Below, one piece after another: positions 35,157-48,090 of a stretch of DNA of 64,000 nt (the stretch's first letter is position 1; the number at the start of each line of letters is the position of its first letter). The position numbers and the translations under genes are program-made. The notes under the pieces are model-generated. The model ran no database searches. It saw nothing but the letters and a program-made list of their open reading frames with translations, and had not been told where the DNA came from. The DNA is from Dioscorea cayenensis subsp. rotundata. Its lineage: Eukaryota > Streptophyta > Magnoliopsida > Dioscoreales > Dioscoreaceae. The stretch lies in the NCBI RefSeq assembly GCF_009730915.1, contig NC_052473.1:15582100-15646099 (forward strand), written 5' to 3'.

Positions 35157-38100
35157 TTTCTTGTTTTCTTGCATGCCATATAACTCATATAGTAAGAGTT
35201 ACAAATTTGATTATTACAAATGTTTAAAATTAATGCCTATATAAGATTGGAGTAGATTGAGAGATTGGTTATGGAACTCAAGCATATCATGAGAATTTGT
35301 TAATTTTCTTAAATAGTAATTAGCATTCTAATCCTTGAAGAATAATAAAAATTATTGAATATTATCACTTTATATTAAAAAATTATATAATAATCCTTAA
35401 TATATATATATATATATATATATGTGGTTCTGAATTATTGAATTTAAATGATGTTCATGGTCTTCAAAATATTATGAATATGGACAGGACATGCTTCCCA
35501 ACCATGAAAATCAAAGTTTTATTTATTTATGTATGTCTTATTTTTATTTAAACATTAAATATATAAATTAAAAGGCTTCTTGTTTGATGAAACATCTCAA
35601 TTATATATATCATGGATGGGCCAAGTGAGATGGTCCTTTCACTCTCAAAACTAGACTTGCTTGATGGATCTTGTCTCAATATGAAGACAACTAATAACTG
35701 TTACAATTCTTAATTAATTAATATCATAATAATTAAACCCTTTCTCTAATTAAATTTCGTTGGATAAAAGTTACAACAACACATCATAACAAAACTAAGG
35801 GCAAGGACTTAAAAAAAGAAAACATTTGCATATATATATATATATATATATAGAGGGAGAGTCTAAATATTACAGGAAAAAGTTAGGTATTCAGCTGTTA
35901 TTTTGTGTTTTAAATAAATCATTTAATGTGATATATATGGACAAATAACTTTTTTTAATAAAAAATATATAAACTGAATAAATTTAAAATAATTTTATGA
36001 TTTAAAATAAAATTAATGAGCTAAAACATAATCATTATAATATATTGCTGTCACAATAGCTGAACCATAAAGCTTTTGGCTCCCATGAGAAAGTTTAACG
36101 ATTTGACTCCCTCTCTCAATGTGTGGTTAAATATCATTCGAATGTATGGGGTGATTTGTCCACATTGTTTAAAATAAAAAAAATCTTGACAACATATACT
36201 ATAATAATTTTTATTTTTTAAAAAACTATTTAAGATATTTTTAATATTTTTGGGTGAAAAAGATAATGATAAATAGTTTAACTACGTTATTCATAGGAAA
36301 TATATGATAAATCCTCTAAATTGTAAATTTATATAAAACATAATGAACTAAAACTAAATCAACCAACATATTGATCTTGGTCGCTTAAACAAATGATTTC
36401 AAGTTTGAATCTCGTATATATAAAAAAAACATCCGTTGAAAAAGACTTACTCTTTTATAGAGCTCTCATTACCTCATCCAGAATAGTTTGAAACCTGTGG
36501 CTCTTAAAAAATTAATGGGTCAAAAATCAAAATGAAAATTAAGTTAAATAATAAAATAAAATAAAAAGGGAAAAGAGTTGATGAGGGAATGATCATGAAC
36601 CAAACATCTTGGAAACTTGTTGTACCCAATAATTAATCAAATGAAGAAGAATACAATTAATAAGGATAGATAAATATAAAGTTTTCCTACATTAGAAGGA
36701 AACACTAGATTGACAAAAATGAAACCTTTAAAAGGATGCAATGGTGTTGAAATCTAATTGCTTTCCATAATCTCAACTCACCATCCTTCCATTTGAAAAA
36801 GATAAAAGAACATAAAAAGAGAACCATCCCTTGTGTTTCTCCCATAGCATATGAATACAATGCCAAAACCAAGTGGCTAATATAAGGAGAACAAGTTAAG
36901 ATAATCTAATTTCCTTGTATAAGCTCTAATGGAAATAGCAATTAATTAATTTATTGTAAACGTGATTATCAATCTTATCCAACACTAAAGTAAAAGACCA
37001 AATTTTTGTGCAAACTGAAATGAATTATTTATTTATTTATTTATTTATGGTAAATTTATGCTATATATCAATTAATAAAGCTAGTATACTATAACCAATC
37101 ATAACAATACTATTTGATTATAACAATAGGGAGTGAGCAATTTACTTTATAAAGATATTGAAAAAAATGATAACAAAGAGGAGGATACTAAAAAACTACA
37201 ATAATAACAAAAGGATTGTTCTTTCTCACTTAAGGTGCATCAAATTGATGTATTAATAATACCTTAACAACCTTAGCTAAGAAAATTAGTATAAATGAAA
37301 ACTAAATTAAAAAGATAACATAATCAACTATCTGTAGAAATTAACAAACATAAAAGCTAAGAAATTAACATTTTAAGCTTTTACTCTTGAAGTAAAATCC
37401 TAGTAATTGGTAGAGACCTTCAAAAAAACATTTTTAATATATTTTATACTGTGCTTAATTACTCTTAATATATGATCAAAAAGCATACTCTATGCTATCA
37501 AAATTTTCATATTAACTCTGAAATCTCTTTGTTCATCCTGCAACATCACCTTGGGACAACATAATATATTTTACCAACTGTAAATCAACTCTGCATCAAT
37601 AAAATAAAATGATTAAAACTCCTAGAAACATATATATATATATAAACATGTAGAGTCTATTTGATACAAAGAAAATTTGAAGCACAACACAACACAACTT
37701 TTTTTGTCAAATAGGATAAAAATACAACACAAATATAAAAATCAAATACAACACAACTTTATAAATTTTTTTATACCCAAAAAACCAAGGTACAAAAATT
37801 TTGCCAAGTTACAAGCTATCCTTGATTAAAATAAAAATTATGTATTGTCCATTGACCATCGAGTATAAAACTTATGTTGTAACTCAACCATTTGTATTGT
37901 GCTTTATTGCTCCTGATGTTCTCATCGGCAAATCAAACAGACCCATACCGACCCATAAAGAGAGATGAATCATGAATGGATGCTTGTGGCGTTAACTCTA
38001 AAAAAGAAGTACCAGATAAAAGAAGGCAAAGGGTTGGAGAAAGATGGTAGGAAGGCATCAAAATCAGAGTTTGCTATTGAATTGAAGCAAAAGGGGGGAA

Positions 38101-38800
38101 GTTATTCCAAGTGTTTCCTTTAAGTTAAGCAATTCAATAAGTGCAGCCATCTTTCCTGGCTGTCTATTTGCCATGCACGTCCAACACTTTGATATTCATG
38201 CAACGTACCTTTCAATGCTGTCATCTTGCCCTCTTTCTCCCCTCCATCCTCACATGCATCCCCAGCAAGGGGACCCCTCCCCCAACCATACTCTGGCATC
38301 TTCTTCTTTTTTCGTCTTCATTTTGTAGACCGCTTTCGACAAATTTGCTTTCTTTCTTTCTCTCTCTCTTACCTACCTATATCATCATCACCGAATGAAG
38401 ATAATGTGTATCATATTTATCAAGATCGAAAGTAACTGAACTTCAATAATATATACATCTAACAAAAATCAACTTTTAATTGCATATATTAATGCAAAGA
38501 AAAAAAAAGAAAAGGTTGAGAAGGAGTTTCTGACCTGCTGGTTAATAGATGAGCTCAATGCAACTTACAATGTCATATGAATATGTTTATGCCAATAGAT
38601 GCTGAGGATATATTGTATATAGCTCTTATGTCGCATACATACTAACCAACAAGTTAGTCAATTATATGATATTAGAGGAGTTTGAACCAATCAATTTACT
38701 TTTAATCTAGCTAGTTGAGCAATATAAGGAAGAACAATTGGATATTACAAAATAAAAGATTCATATATAGCATCCAAGAGATTAGTGTAATTCACTTGGT
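32827..38800. other. AT-rich intergenic DNA with TA microsatellites
   Basis: About 6 kb without a supported gene. It contains several (TA)n tracts (near 32928-32943, 34869-34912, 35400-35422 and 35831-35852), an ATAA/ATA repeat near 35118-35156 and ATTT repeats near 37031-37048. A pyrimidine-rich, GC-richer patch at 38130-38395 has open frames but no recognisable product. A 6-bp stem (CAGCCA…TGGCTG, about 38144-38163) is too short to suggest a microRNA precursor. Confidence 0.5.
34869..34912. repeat. (AT)n microsatellite
   Basis: About 22 uninterrupted AT dinucleotides. Confidence 0.95.
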
Positions 38801-39796
38801 CCAGCCAAATACCAATAGTTTTACTAGTAAAAAGTTTTTCAAAGAGTAAAAGCTGAAAAATGAAGTAAAAGGTGAAAAACTCAAAAATGGTGTTTGGTGG
38901 AATCTCTAAAATTAAAACTGAACAGACTTTCTTTTGTGAAGAAGATTTAGGAGAAAAAAAAAAGAACTATTTCAGGAAATTAAATAACAATAGAAAAAGT
39001 GCTTTTCCTTGTCCAAAGAACTAACAACTAACCTTGGAGAAGCAGCCATAAAAACTTCTTTGCGGTTGGGTTGGCAACTTTGCAATAAATGAGTCTGAAA
39101 AGGACAAAGCTCATGTAAGTTATTCATGTTGACATCCTCCGTCCCTCCAAAGAAAACTGATTAATGGAGGGCTTGTCTTATATAACAAGTGAATGCAATC
39201 ACGGTACAAGCCACAGCTGAGTTTGGTCCAATGTGAAGAAGGGACAAGAAGCATATAATTGACTTTTGCCAGAATGTCTTTGTTCTATCTCTGAACTTGT
39301 TCACATGCATCATATGTGCTCAATGTTTCACAAGCCAACTTCCATAAATCCAGTTGTTGGAACCTTGTGATTCCATAAATACCCCTGTAAAACCAAGATA
39401 TTTGCTTTGCATGTATGTGAGAAATTGCAAATTTCATAGACATGCAATTATGAGAAGTGCAAACAAATAGTCTGTTGAGATATAATAAAATATGTCAAAT
39501 AAACACAAGTTTAGCACATGTAAACAATCTCATAAAGTTAAGTTTTACAGAGAACACACCAAGAACATTATATAGTCCTGCATCAGTCCGTAGTTTGAGC
39601 TTTCTGACTAAGAGTACTGCAAATTTGAGAAATATATCAGAATAAAATAATTTATTGGAGGAGATAAAACTCGTATGATATTGAAGAAATTCCTATAGCA
39701 TATAGAGCATAAACGACAACATTGATGAATAACAGCATATAGAACCACCTGATAAACGTGTTTACTTCTTTAAAAATGAAAATAAGCAATCTCAAT

Positions 39797-39950
39797 TCAA
39801 TTAATCTCATACAGATTTGCAGCACCACTGGTCATATCAATACAGCAATTCAAGTCAAATCCTGGAATTGGCCCAAAGGCAAAAAGCCTGTCAGGCTCTG
39901 GTGCTTCCTCATAGGATTCGTAAGGTCTAGTCAATGAAAGACCATAATGC
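39797..39950 (-). other. Exon-like segment, unrecognised (possible terminal exon)
   Basis: On the minus strand a plausible acceptor (TTCAAG at 39951) opens ~50 codons with coding-like composition ending at TGA 39797-39799. Fragments are GLSLTRPYESYEEAPEPDRL and FAFGPIPGFDLNCCIDM. I do not recognise the protein. It lies ~5 kb downstream of the PPR gene on the same strand, so it could be a terminal exon of an unseen gene, part of a spliced 3' region, or a remnant. Confidence 0.25.
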
Positions 39951-40152
39951 CTTGAAAAGTAGTTAAAAATTCGTTTAATGCATTAATCCAAAAATATGAG
40001 ACCAATCCACGGAAAGACAAATGCATTCTATGTTATCTGTGATGATGCAAGCAATGCATCCAATTCAGCCAATTCGTTCAAGAATCTCTAACAATATAAT
40101 CAGTATGTGACACCTTCCCTTGTGGTATTTCATTGATCTTGATGTCCTACAG

Positions 40153-40657
40153 AATGCAACAGGAGATCCAGATCCAGAAATTGGCGAAATTAAACATCTA
40201 GTTAGGGCAGGTGAAGAAGCCAAGGTAACAAGATTAAGGTTTACGACAACTTTTGGACACTAAGAAAAAGTATACATTTCCCTTTTGCTCTTTATTGTTC
40301 TTTAGATTATCTTTGCATAATGTTCTTCAACCATTTGACAAATATTCTTATATGTGTATACCATAAAAAATAAAAATCATCTAAAAGGGCTTCGGGAGAA
40401 ATATCATTCCTAAGTAACCTGACCTTTTCTGAGTTTTAAGTCCTTAATTTTAGGTTTGTTCAATTTGCTAAAGTAGATTCAGTACTACTACACGTATCTA
40501 AACAATTTTGGCTTTATTTTTAGGATAGGAGAAGTTGATTAATAAGCTTCTAGATTTGATCAAAAGATCAGACTCTGTGCAACATACAGAGCTGCCACTA
40601 AAGCATCTCACCACAAGAGAAGGCAGCAAAGACAATTGTAAAGTTTGCACATTTTGA
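40153..40657 (+). other. Possible two-exon coding remnant, unrecognised
   Basis: A 72 bp segment (40153-40224) sits between a CTACAG acceptor and an AAG|GTAACA donor. It encodes DPDPEIGEIKHLVRAGEEAK-type sequence in exactly 24 codons. A second segment (40529-40657, after GGATAG) continues in the same phase with KLINKLLDLIKRSDSVQHTEL and ends at TGA. The composition and splice phase look coding and suggest a helical region. I recognise no family, find no start exon, and cannot exclude chance or a gene fragment. Confidence 0.25.
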
Positions 40658-40699
40658 CAGATCATCTATATGACTTTCACTGTACCCATGAAGGACATT

Positions 40700-42825
40700 C
40701 AGTTTTTTAGTTCTAAATGCTAGGAATTAAACGTGTCTACTTTCTCTGTCTAATCATGTCCACATTGATTTAACAAAAGGGAAACTGAGGTAGTAGCTGT
40801 AACAATTAGGGTGTAGCCAAGAAAATAACAATGCCTTCTGAAGTATAACATGACAGTTCAAAGCATTTGAAAAAGTATTCTCTAGGTTGATTATCCAGAC
40901 TTCAGTCATTAGATCAACAATGATGTCTAACTAAAAGGATAATAAAACCGAATAACTATGATATGACAAATCATGAACAAACACCGGTAGTTTTGACATC
41001 ATTCAACCACCAAAATGGGTCAGAAACATGAAAACCCATCTAAAAGATATAGGAAGCTCTAGCAAATCTCTGACATTAGAAAGCTGAATAATGCTAGGTT
41101 CCATGGTGTTCTATCAAGTCGAAATGAATTCAGATGAACTGAAACATTTTTGTTTCTTGCAGCGAAGTGCAGAAAGAAATCCGTGCAAAGAGAGAATGAT
41201 AACATGTAAAGATAAATAATCATATGTTACACTGAGAACAATCTTAACACCCAATGCATGAAATACCAGTTCAGCAACAAAGGCTATTTAAAAGGACAAG
41301 AAAAGACAGACCAAGGACAATAATGAATGAACACGTTATGTAGAAAATTGATCCTCAAGAAAAGTTGAGCAATAGCTTTTTCTGTTTTTTTACCTCAAAA
41401 AAACTCATGAATATATTTCACCATCGATAGCATTCAAGGGAGTAGGTAGCACAATTAAAGTTGCTGCTTGATCTATTGGCAAAGCTAGTGCATAACCATG
41501 TGGTACATCCTTGTATAACCCACATTGCCACGCATACCTAGTGGTATAACATTCACTATATCTAAGGTATTTAGCTGTAATTTGGTAATGACATTATAGA
41601 GAATGTTACAAGGATGATAAAGGAAACACATGAAAACAGTTCTCTTATGTATCATTGAACTTCCTGAAGTGTACACAACTGTTGGCAGATGATTATCCCA
41701 TTGGTGCTCCATTAATAAATAAATTAGATCTAAGGTCTACAAACTGAAGCTGAAAATCAGATTGTAACAGAAGTAAAAGATATCTAAAATGAAACCAATC
41801 TATGAAAATCAATGCTAGATAACTCACAAGCAGACAGCAGGTATCAAATGCAACTATTAGGAACTTTTTATGCAATTTTGAACACATTTGAACTGAATAT
41901 ACCATGAGAATCCCTATTTATGTGTGCCAATTCATGGCAGAAAGATAAGGGGATCGAGCTGCATGGTTGACATAATATGGCACAATACTATTACAATATA
42001 GAAGCACAGACGCAGATATCACCCATCCTCAATTTAAGATAACACATTCAAAATCTGCAATAAACACAAAAATTTACATGAGATATCACTACAACAAAGA
42101 TGAATATCAAAGAAAAAATATTAAGAAATGAAGTTCAGAGACAACAAATCAAGATATTGCAAATAAATATCACATATTGGTGAACATTAGCTTCAGGGTA
42201 GGATGCCATAGAAACAAAAGACCAAAGAACTTTGAAAAAGTTAAAATCTTGATCTTTTACATCATGAGAATTTCATTTGCTCAATTGAGAATTTTCTTGT
42301 ATGATCACACCTCTATCATATAATATCAACAACCGGATCCATAACAAATTATTTATGGGATGGTTTGCATATATGCCTCTTTTGTTTTCTTTATCCTATT
42401 TCTGCTACAATAAATGAAATAAGGGAATAAAAATCAAAACTTCAGTGTCCAGTGCACATAACTTTTCTGTTCCATGTTTTTTTTTAAAAGCTCAACTTTT
42501 CCTTCATTTGCTTCTTTATTCTTCTCAACATTTTTGTGCTTTTCACAAAGCCATTCTATTGGCCATGGATGTGAAGGAATTCCAAGTTAAATAAGGTATA
42601 ATTGCCTTTCATCCGAGCAACAAACTCTTTCAACTGGCTACAATGTTCCTTAGCTGATTCTTGTTCTAGATTAAGCATTAATTTATGCAATTTAAAGAGC
42701 CCAAAAGGGGAAAATAGAGATACTTCTCAAAAGTCCCTTATTATAAACCCTGGTACTCCAAAGTTAAAGTGAAATTGATGCAAAACATGGCCTCCATTAT
42801 ATTTATCATGTTTTATGTTTAAAAG
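40700..42825. other. Intergenic DNA of moderate complexity, no gene seen
   Basis: Less AT-simple than the surrounding repeats, but no reading frame has recognisable protein features. Some of it could be transcribed from the PPR side as a spliced 3' region. Confidence 0.4.
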
Positions 42826-43430
42826 TTGTCTAAGAATTAAGATCATGTATTTAGGTGCCAAGAGTGGTTTGGTACTTCCACCATAAGCGCGCCAAATCTG
42901 ACGGGTTTGTTTTGAATCTTATTATAAGGTAGTTTTCATCATGTCTAGAAGTCTAGATAAATTCTAGTTTAAATAATTCTTCTCCTATTTGAAATCTAAC
43001 TTAGATGAGATCTTTGATCTCTATAAAAAGAGATGAATCTTCTCAAGCAATTAATCAATGAAATATTCTTAGAATTTTTTAGGTTAATGTGATTGCTTAG
43101 ATTCTCTACGAGTGATTGATTGATGGATTTCCTACATAATCTAAGCAATTACACTCAGAAGATGAAAAAAGGCAATCACACCTTAAAAGTAATTCATTGA
43201 TTGATTTCCTAAGAAGGTTCTTTGCACTTTTTATAGAGATCATAGATCTTTTCTGGGTAAAGTTTGATTTCAGATATGGTAAGAATTACTTACACTAGAC
43301 TTCTACACTTACACATAAAAACTCAATTTATAATAAAATTCAGAATAAACCTATCAGATTTAGTGCCGAAAGCTGAAATTACCAAACCACCCCTAACACC
43401 TAAATACATGATCTTAATTCTTAGACAAGA
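42826..43430. repeat. ~600 bp foldback: two ~300 bp inverted arms
   Basis: TTGTCTAAGAATTAAGATC at 42826 is repeated in reverse complement ending at about 43428, and the similarity continues inward nearly to the centre (about 43110-43130). Both arms include CATGTATTTAGGTG, GGTGGTTTGGTA, GTCTAGAAGTCTAG or a variant, GATCTCTATAAAAAG and ATTAATCAATGAA-like blocks, with roughly a quarter of sites differing by eye. The TATAAAAAG and downstream AATGAA in each arm are LTR-like. It may be two inverted solo LTRs or one foldback element. Confidence 0.7.
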
Positions 43431-44875
43431 TAATAATGGCAGCTCATGTTGTGTCACAAATAAGCTAAGGCTTTCAAGCTTGTGTTGCACCATCTTACCC
43501 CACTTCACTAAATAATTAATTCTAAGCCTAAAGAGCATCCATGCGCCTAAACATTGCCATTATTTGCTACGATAAGAGACAAAGAAAAATTAGTCTACGT
43601 TCACAGACAAAGCAGAGTTTCATATAGTCAGGAAGATAATTCTAGCAATTACTAATGTAAAAAGCAAAGAAAGTTCATTCATGAAAATGAAGCACAAAAC
43701 TTCCTCTACCAACCCAAGCCATCATCACGCTTCCTCTACCATATCAAAATGAAACTTGTACCACTGTCAGCTCAAACCAATCCTTCTTGAGATAGCATAA
43801 AACTCACTATTAAGGCATCTCATCAATTAGTGGCATTGTCTCAAATTATTTTTTGAAGAAAATCCTGTCTTATGATCATTTATTTGGTAGTACTTCTCTC
43901 CATGTCTTCTTTGTAAAAACGAAGCACAAGATGGGCAGTCCACACAATATAAACATTCATTTCAGATGAACATTGACGCAATATGCATAAGCCCTGTTTA
44001 ATACAATAAAAAATCCTTCGGTAGATGATATAAGAGTACAATGACAGGGAAAACAAGAATGGAAAAAGACTTGAAGCAAAATTTCCAAATTCACTTTCTT
44101 TTGTTGATCTTATTCCACCCTTCTATTGTAGACCTCATTCTCTTGTCAGGTATCACCTGGCACCTTCTAAAACAAAATTCAGTTTTATTTGCATCTCTTC
44201 CTGCCTCTCCAACAGTCGCATGCTTCTGTCAACAATTAAAGACCAAGCAAAGCATAGATTGAGTGCTGTAGGTTCAGGGACATATGGCAGTAAGATTATG
44301 TCAGTATTTTTGCTTTAATTTTTCATCAATTGGAAATTGATATCAAACTTTTGTCCATGCTAGCTCTTTATCTGAACTTTTGGCATTAAGCCACCACACT
44401 GACTACTTATAGCTTTTCTTGCACAAATAGATCTAGACAACAGTATCTGACAAAGAATATAGGTTTAAGTTCACTTAAAACAGCCACCGTCGCAAATGTT
44501 CTCACTCCACAATACCCATATTGGACTGCATAAATAATATACACAGGTGTGATAAACTTAAGTGTACAGCCAAAATACCTGGTGCAAAGTCAGCATCCCT
44601 GCTTTCAAAAATTGGAATGAAACTCTGTTTGTTCATCTCAGGTGTGCTTCCACATTTACTATTTATAAAGCCCAGAGGCAAGGATTGGAAGCTTGAAGTG
44701 AATGTGAATCCCATCTTGAGTGCCAAGACCCAACTAAATCAATCTCAAGGCCAACAGTGTGACTGAAGCCCCAAAGGCTGTATCTTTTCAAATGTCCCCA
44801 ACATGTCCTGACTCCACAGCACTTCCAAGATTCAAATAACATTATAAGTCACTTAAAATCTTGTACTTTTCATCC
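43431..44875 (-). other. Region downstream of the PPR gene, possible spliced 3' UTR
   Basis: The sequence immediately 3' of the PPR stop lacks simple repeats. It contains a candidate donor (CACCAG|GTATTTTG on the minus strand, near 44580) preceded by ~290 bp of moderate GC, and exon-like minus-strand sequence near 44190-44230. No protein is recognisable. A 3' UTR with introns is an inference only. Confidence 0.3.
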
Positions 44876-46219
44876 CTAGAAGACATTACTCAATGCATTA
44901 TGATCATCAGAAACAATATCAGCAGAAGACCTTGCACTGAAACCGCCAGTACCCAATTCCTTCCGCGGTTTTGGAGATAATCCCTTGGCCAACATCTCCT
45001 CATCATACTTCCTCGCTATATCAACCATCCCCTTCTGTAACAGAGCATCAATCAACGCATTATAAGCAAATGCATCCGGGCTACACCCATGCTCCTCCAT
45101 TGCCTTCCAAACAAGTAATACTGGCCTAAGAAACCCCCACCTCCCAAACTTGTTCATCAGCATCACATAAGTGTCCATCCTTGGCCGGCATCCAGTATTA
45201 ACCATCCTATCAAACAACCAGAGGATCTCCTTAGGCCTATTAAGGTTCCGAAAGAAACAGTGGTATGTAATCACATTGGGATCACATCCCTTCTTCCTCA
45301 TCTGTTCAAAAAAAGCATATCCCTCATTAATCCTCCCATCCCCGCACAAGAGCTTAATAATTGTATTGAAAGTCACTACATTTGGCTCACAACCCCTTTC
45401 AATCATCTCTTTGTACAGCGTTATCGCTCGATCAACACCATCTGACTTCCCTACTGCCTGGATAACAGTGTTGTAAGCGACAACATCGAGAGCAATGTTC
45501 CTACTCCTCATCTCCTTATAGACCTTGATGGCTTTCCACGGCTTGCCAGACTTGGAGAGGATGTCCATGTAGATGGAGTAGGAGTGAAGGTCCTTGGCGA
45601 CTCCCTTTTGATCCATCTCCTCCCAGAACTCGCGGCAACGTCCCCACCACCCCATCCGGAGCCAGCCCCGAAGAAGCATGTTGTAGATCTTAGTATCGAT
45701 CGGGAAAGGAGGGTTCTTGCAGAGGTCAGCCGCTTCAATGACGTGCCGATGGTCGCAGAGGGCGTCAATGAGGAGGCTGAAGGTAGCGGCGTCATAGAGG
45801 CCAAAGTCAGCAGAGCGCCGGAAAGCATCAAGCGCGTCTTGAACGAGGTGTGCGGCGGCGAGGCGGTTAAAATGGGAGCGGAGGACGGAGCGATCCGGGG
45901 AGGGGTTGATGGAGATGATGTGAGACCATGCGAGAGTGAACTCGAAGTGCTTACCTAGAATGGAGATGAGAAGAGAATGGGTGGCCGGAGTGTGGATAAA
46001 GCGGGACGAGACCCAACGGAAGAAATCGACGGCGCGCGGCCAGTCATCGGAGTAGGAGGCGAGGGTGGCGAGGACGGTGTCCTGGTCGAAGTCCAGCGAC
46101 GCCGACGCTTGATCTGGGGGACGGGGAGGGTGGTGGCGGGCATTGCTAAGGAGGGGAAGAGCTCCGGCTATGGAGCTCGGAGGAGAGCGAAAGGGCGCGC
46201 TAGGGTTTAGGGTTTTCAT
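44876..46219 (-). CDS. P-class pentatricopeptide repeat (PPR) protein
   Basis: A single-exon ORF of 447 residues starting at ATG 46219. The N-terminus (1-40) is rich in Ser, Pro, Ala and Arg, consistent with a mitochondrial or plastid targeting peptide. From about residue 142 there are eight tandem ~35-residue PPR motifs with starts near 142, 176, 211, 246, 281, 316, 348 and 383. Clear signatures are VVAYNTVIQAVGKSDGVDRA, VVTFNTIIKLL and AFAYNALIDALLQKGMVDIA. There is no E, DYW or SMR domain, so it is P class. PPR proteins bind organellar RNA for stability, splicing or translation; the target is unknown. Intronless structure is typical. The 5' half is GC-rich and the 3' half AT-richer. The C-terminal ~30 residues lie outside the repeats. 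Confidence 0.92.
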   Translation of the reverse strand: MKTLNPSAPFRSPPSSIAGALPLLSNARHHPPRPPDQASASLDFDQDTVLATLASYSDDWPRAVDFFRWVSSRFIHTPATHSLLISILGKHFEFTLAWSHIISINPSPDRSVLRSHFNRLAAAHLVQDALDAFRRSADFGLYDAATFSLLIDALCDHRHVIEAADLCKNPPFPIDTKIYNMLLRGWLRMGWWGRCREFWEEMDQKGVAKDLHSYSIYMDILSKSGKPWKAIKVYKEMRSRNIALDVVAYNTVIQAVGKSDGVDRAITLYKEMIERGCEPNVVTFNTIIKLLCGDGRINEGYAFFEQMRKKGCDPNVITYHCFFRNLNRPKEILWLFDRMVNTGCRPRMDTYVMLMNKFGRWGFLRPVLLVWKAMEEHGCSPDAFAYNALIDALLQKGMVDIARKYDEEMLAKGLSPKPRKELGTGGFSARSSADIVSDDHNALSNVF

Positions 46220-46329
46220 TTTGAGAGCTCTTCAATCCATTTTGTAATTCATGTTCTTCATCCAAGGAGTTTGGCTATTTTTCACATGCACCCTTGCCAA
46301 ACATCATAATTTCATTTCATAATTTCATT

Positions 46330-46367
<38 letters not shown>

Positions 46368-48090
46368 TATCACCATACGTCAAGTGCGGACATTTATAGT
46401 ACATCCGCCTGCTTTGAAAAATAAAAAACTAGAGGAAAACAAATATAACTTGGTATAACAACACTAGTCTTAGACAGCTGTGATTGTGATTAATTATATT
46501 ATGTAATAATTATGATCGGACAATTGAGATAATTACAGGTTTTGAAAAATTAGAGATAGAAAGACACAAACACGAGTTGGTATAGCAACAATAGTCTTAA
46601 TAGTAACCAAACTATGTTCCATCAACTGGTGGTTGGGTTGTTTAGTCAATTTTTATTACTTTCTTTCCACGTGCTGGTAGAAATAGTGTCAAGAGTTCAT
46701 ATTGTACCATCAACGAATATTTGTAAAAGATGCAACCTCTATGTATACATGCGCCATTTTTTAGAAAAATAAAAATAAAAATTTGTGAAATTATTTACCA
46801 TACCTTTTTATTTTTGTTTGTTTAATTTATATGAGTATTTTTTAATTTTTGTCCGGCTTATACAAGTGGAGAACACAGTTGTTCTAAAGAGCTCAACTCC
46901 TTATACGCGCCTGTCGCTAACACTGTAACACATGACACATGATTTGTCCAAATTTATAAAAAAAAACCATTTTAAATTTACATTAACCATATTTATGTTT
47001 ATTCAATGAAAATCATAAAAACATGTATTTATATTTTTTTATGCTCTGCATTATAGAAATAATTTAACCATAGTATGTAAAAAAAATTAATTGCAAATTT
47101 TATTTGACAGAAAATATAAATTTTTTAATTTATTGAAAAAGGCTTAATTGAAACTATTAAAATCCTAAATTATGAAACCAAAATTCACTCCCCAAAGACA
47201 CTTCTTGTTGTCTGTTTGCAAAGTAATACAAGAAATTATAAATTTTGTTATTATTGTCAAAGGGTTTTGCATATAAAAATCTTATAAAATTTTACCATTA
47301 GAGTTAATTTTTTCATAAGTCACTTACCTATAGCATTATTTTATTTTGATAACTTAACTTTTAATTTGCATTATCACTATTGATCACTTATCTTCAATTT
47401 TATTTCACTAGTCAATCACTCAGTTGATTTGAAAAAAACAATAATTGATATGGCAATAAAAAAATTTTCAAATTTGGTGATATGTACAATCTAAATAAAA
47501 ACGGCTAATGTGTCACTGAAAAACTGACACATTTTCCGCCTATCACATAAAATATTTAATTCCCAAATCAGTCATTTCCCAAATCAATCAAATGGCTGTC
47601 CGATAAAATAAAATTAAAGATAAATAACTATTATAATGCAAATTAAAATTCTATTATCAAGTAAAACAGAACAATAATTAAGTGACATGAAAAAATTAAC
47701 CCAGTAACTTAATCATCTGAAAAACAAGAAATTATAAAATTCAAAAGATTACTAATTTCTAGCATAGAAGTAAAATATAACAATTACATAAATAATATAA
47801 TGAAAATGCATTAAAGTATAAAAGTTGGCATTTTTATCAGAAGAGTGATGAACAATTGGTTTATGAACATCATATGATGCTTAATAACAGCATCAAGAAT
47901 AGCCTTATTTACACCTTCACTTAAATGATACACATCAGCCTCATCAAATGAGCTACTCATTTTCCACTGCACCAAACTCTCCAATTCGATCCGTCGGCGA
48001 TACGACATCTACGATACAATTAGAGCCACCTCAATAAAACAAACATACAGTTCAAAGACGGAAAAAAACTTCGATGCCGAAACAATGTGA
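46220..48090. other. Intergenic DNA between PPR and PP2C genes
   Basis: AT-rich, with a (TA)n tract at about 46338-46363. A GTTGGTATA/CTTGGTATA-ACAAC segment occurs twice (near 46450 and 46575). The part nearest 48090 is presumably the PP2C 3' UTR. I see no gene. Confidence 0.5.

Noticed and set aside
38130..38395. Possible microRNA precursor or small coding gene in a pyrimidine-rich patch
   Set aside because: No mature plant miRNA sequence I know matches on either arm, the only local stem is 6 bp, and the open frames look random.
41485..41712. Minus-strand frame with TVVYTSGSS, similar to the AMP-binding P-loop-like motif of acyl-CoA synthetases
   Set aside because: Nothing around it continues the family (no GxPKG following, no flanking exons), so it is most likely chance.
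45508..46210. Open frames in other frames and on the other strand over the PPR gene
   Set aside because: Shadows of the GC-rich PPR coding sequence; no domain signal.
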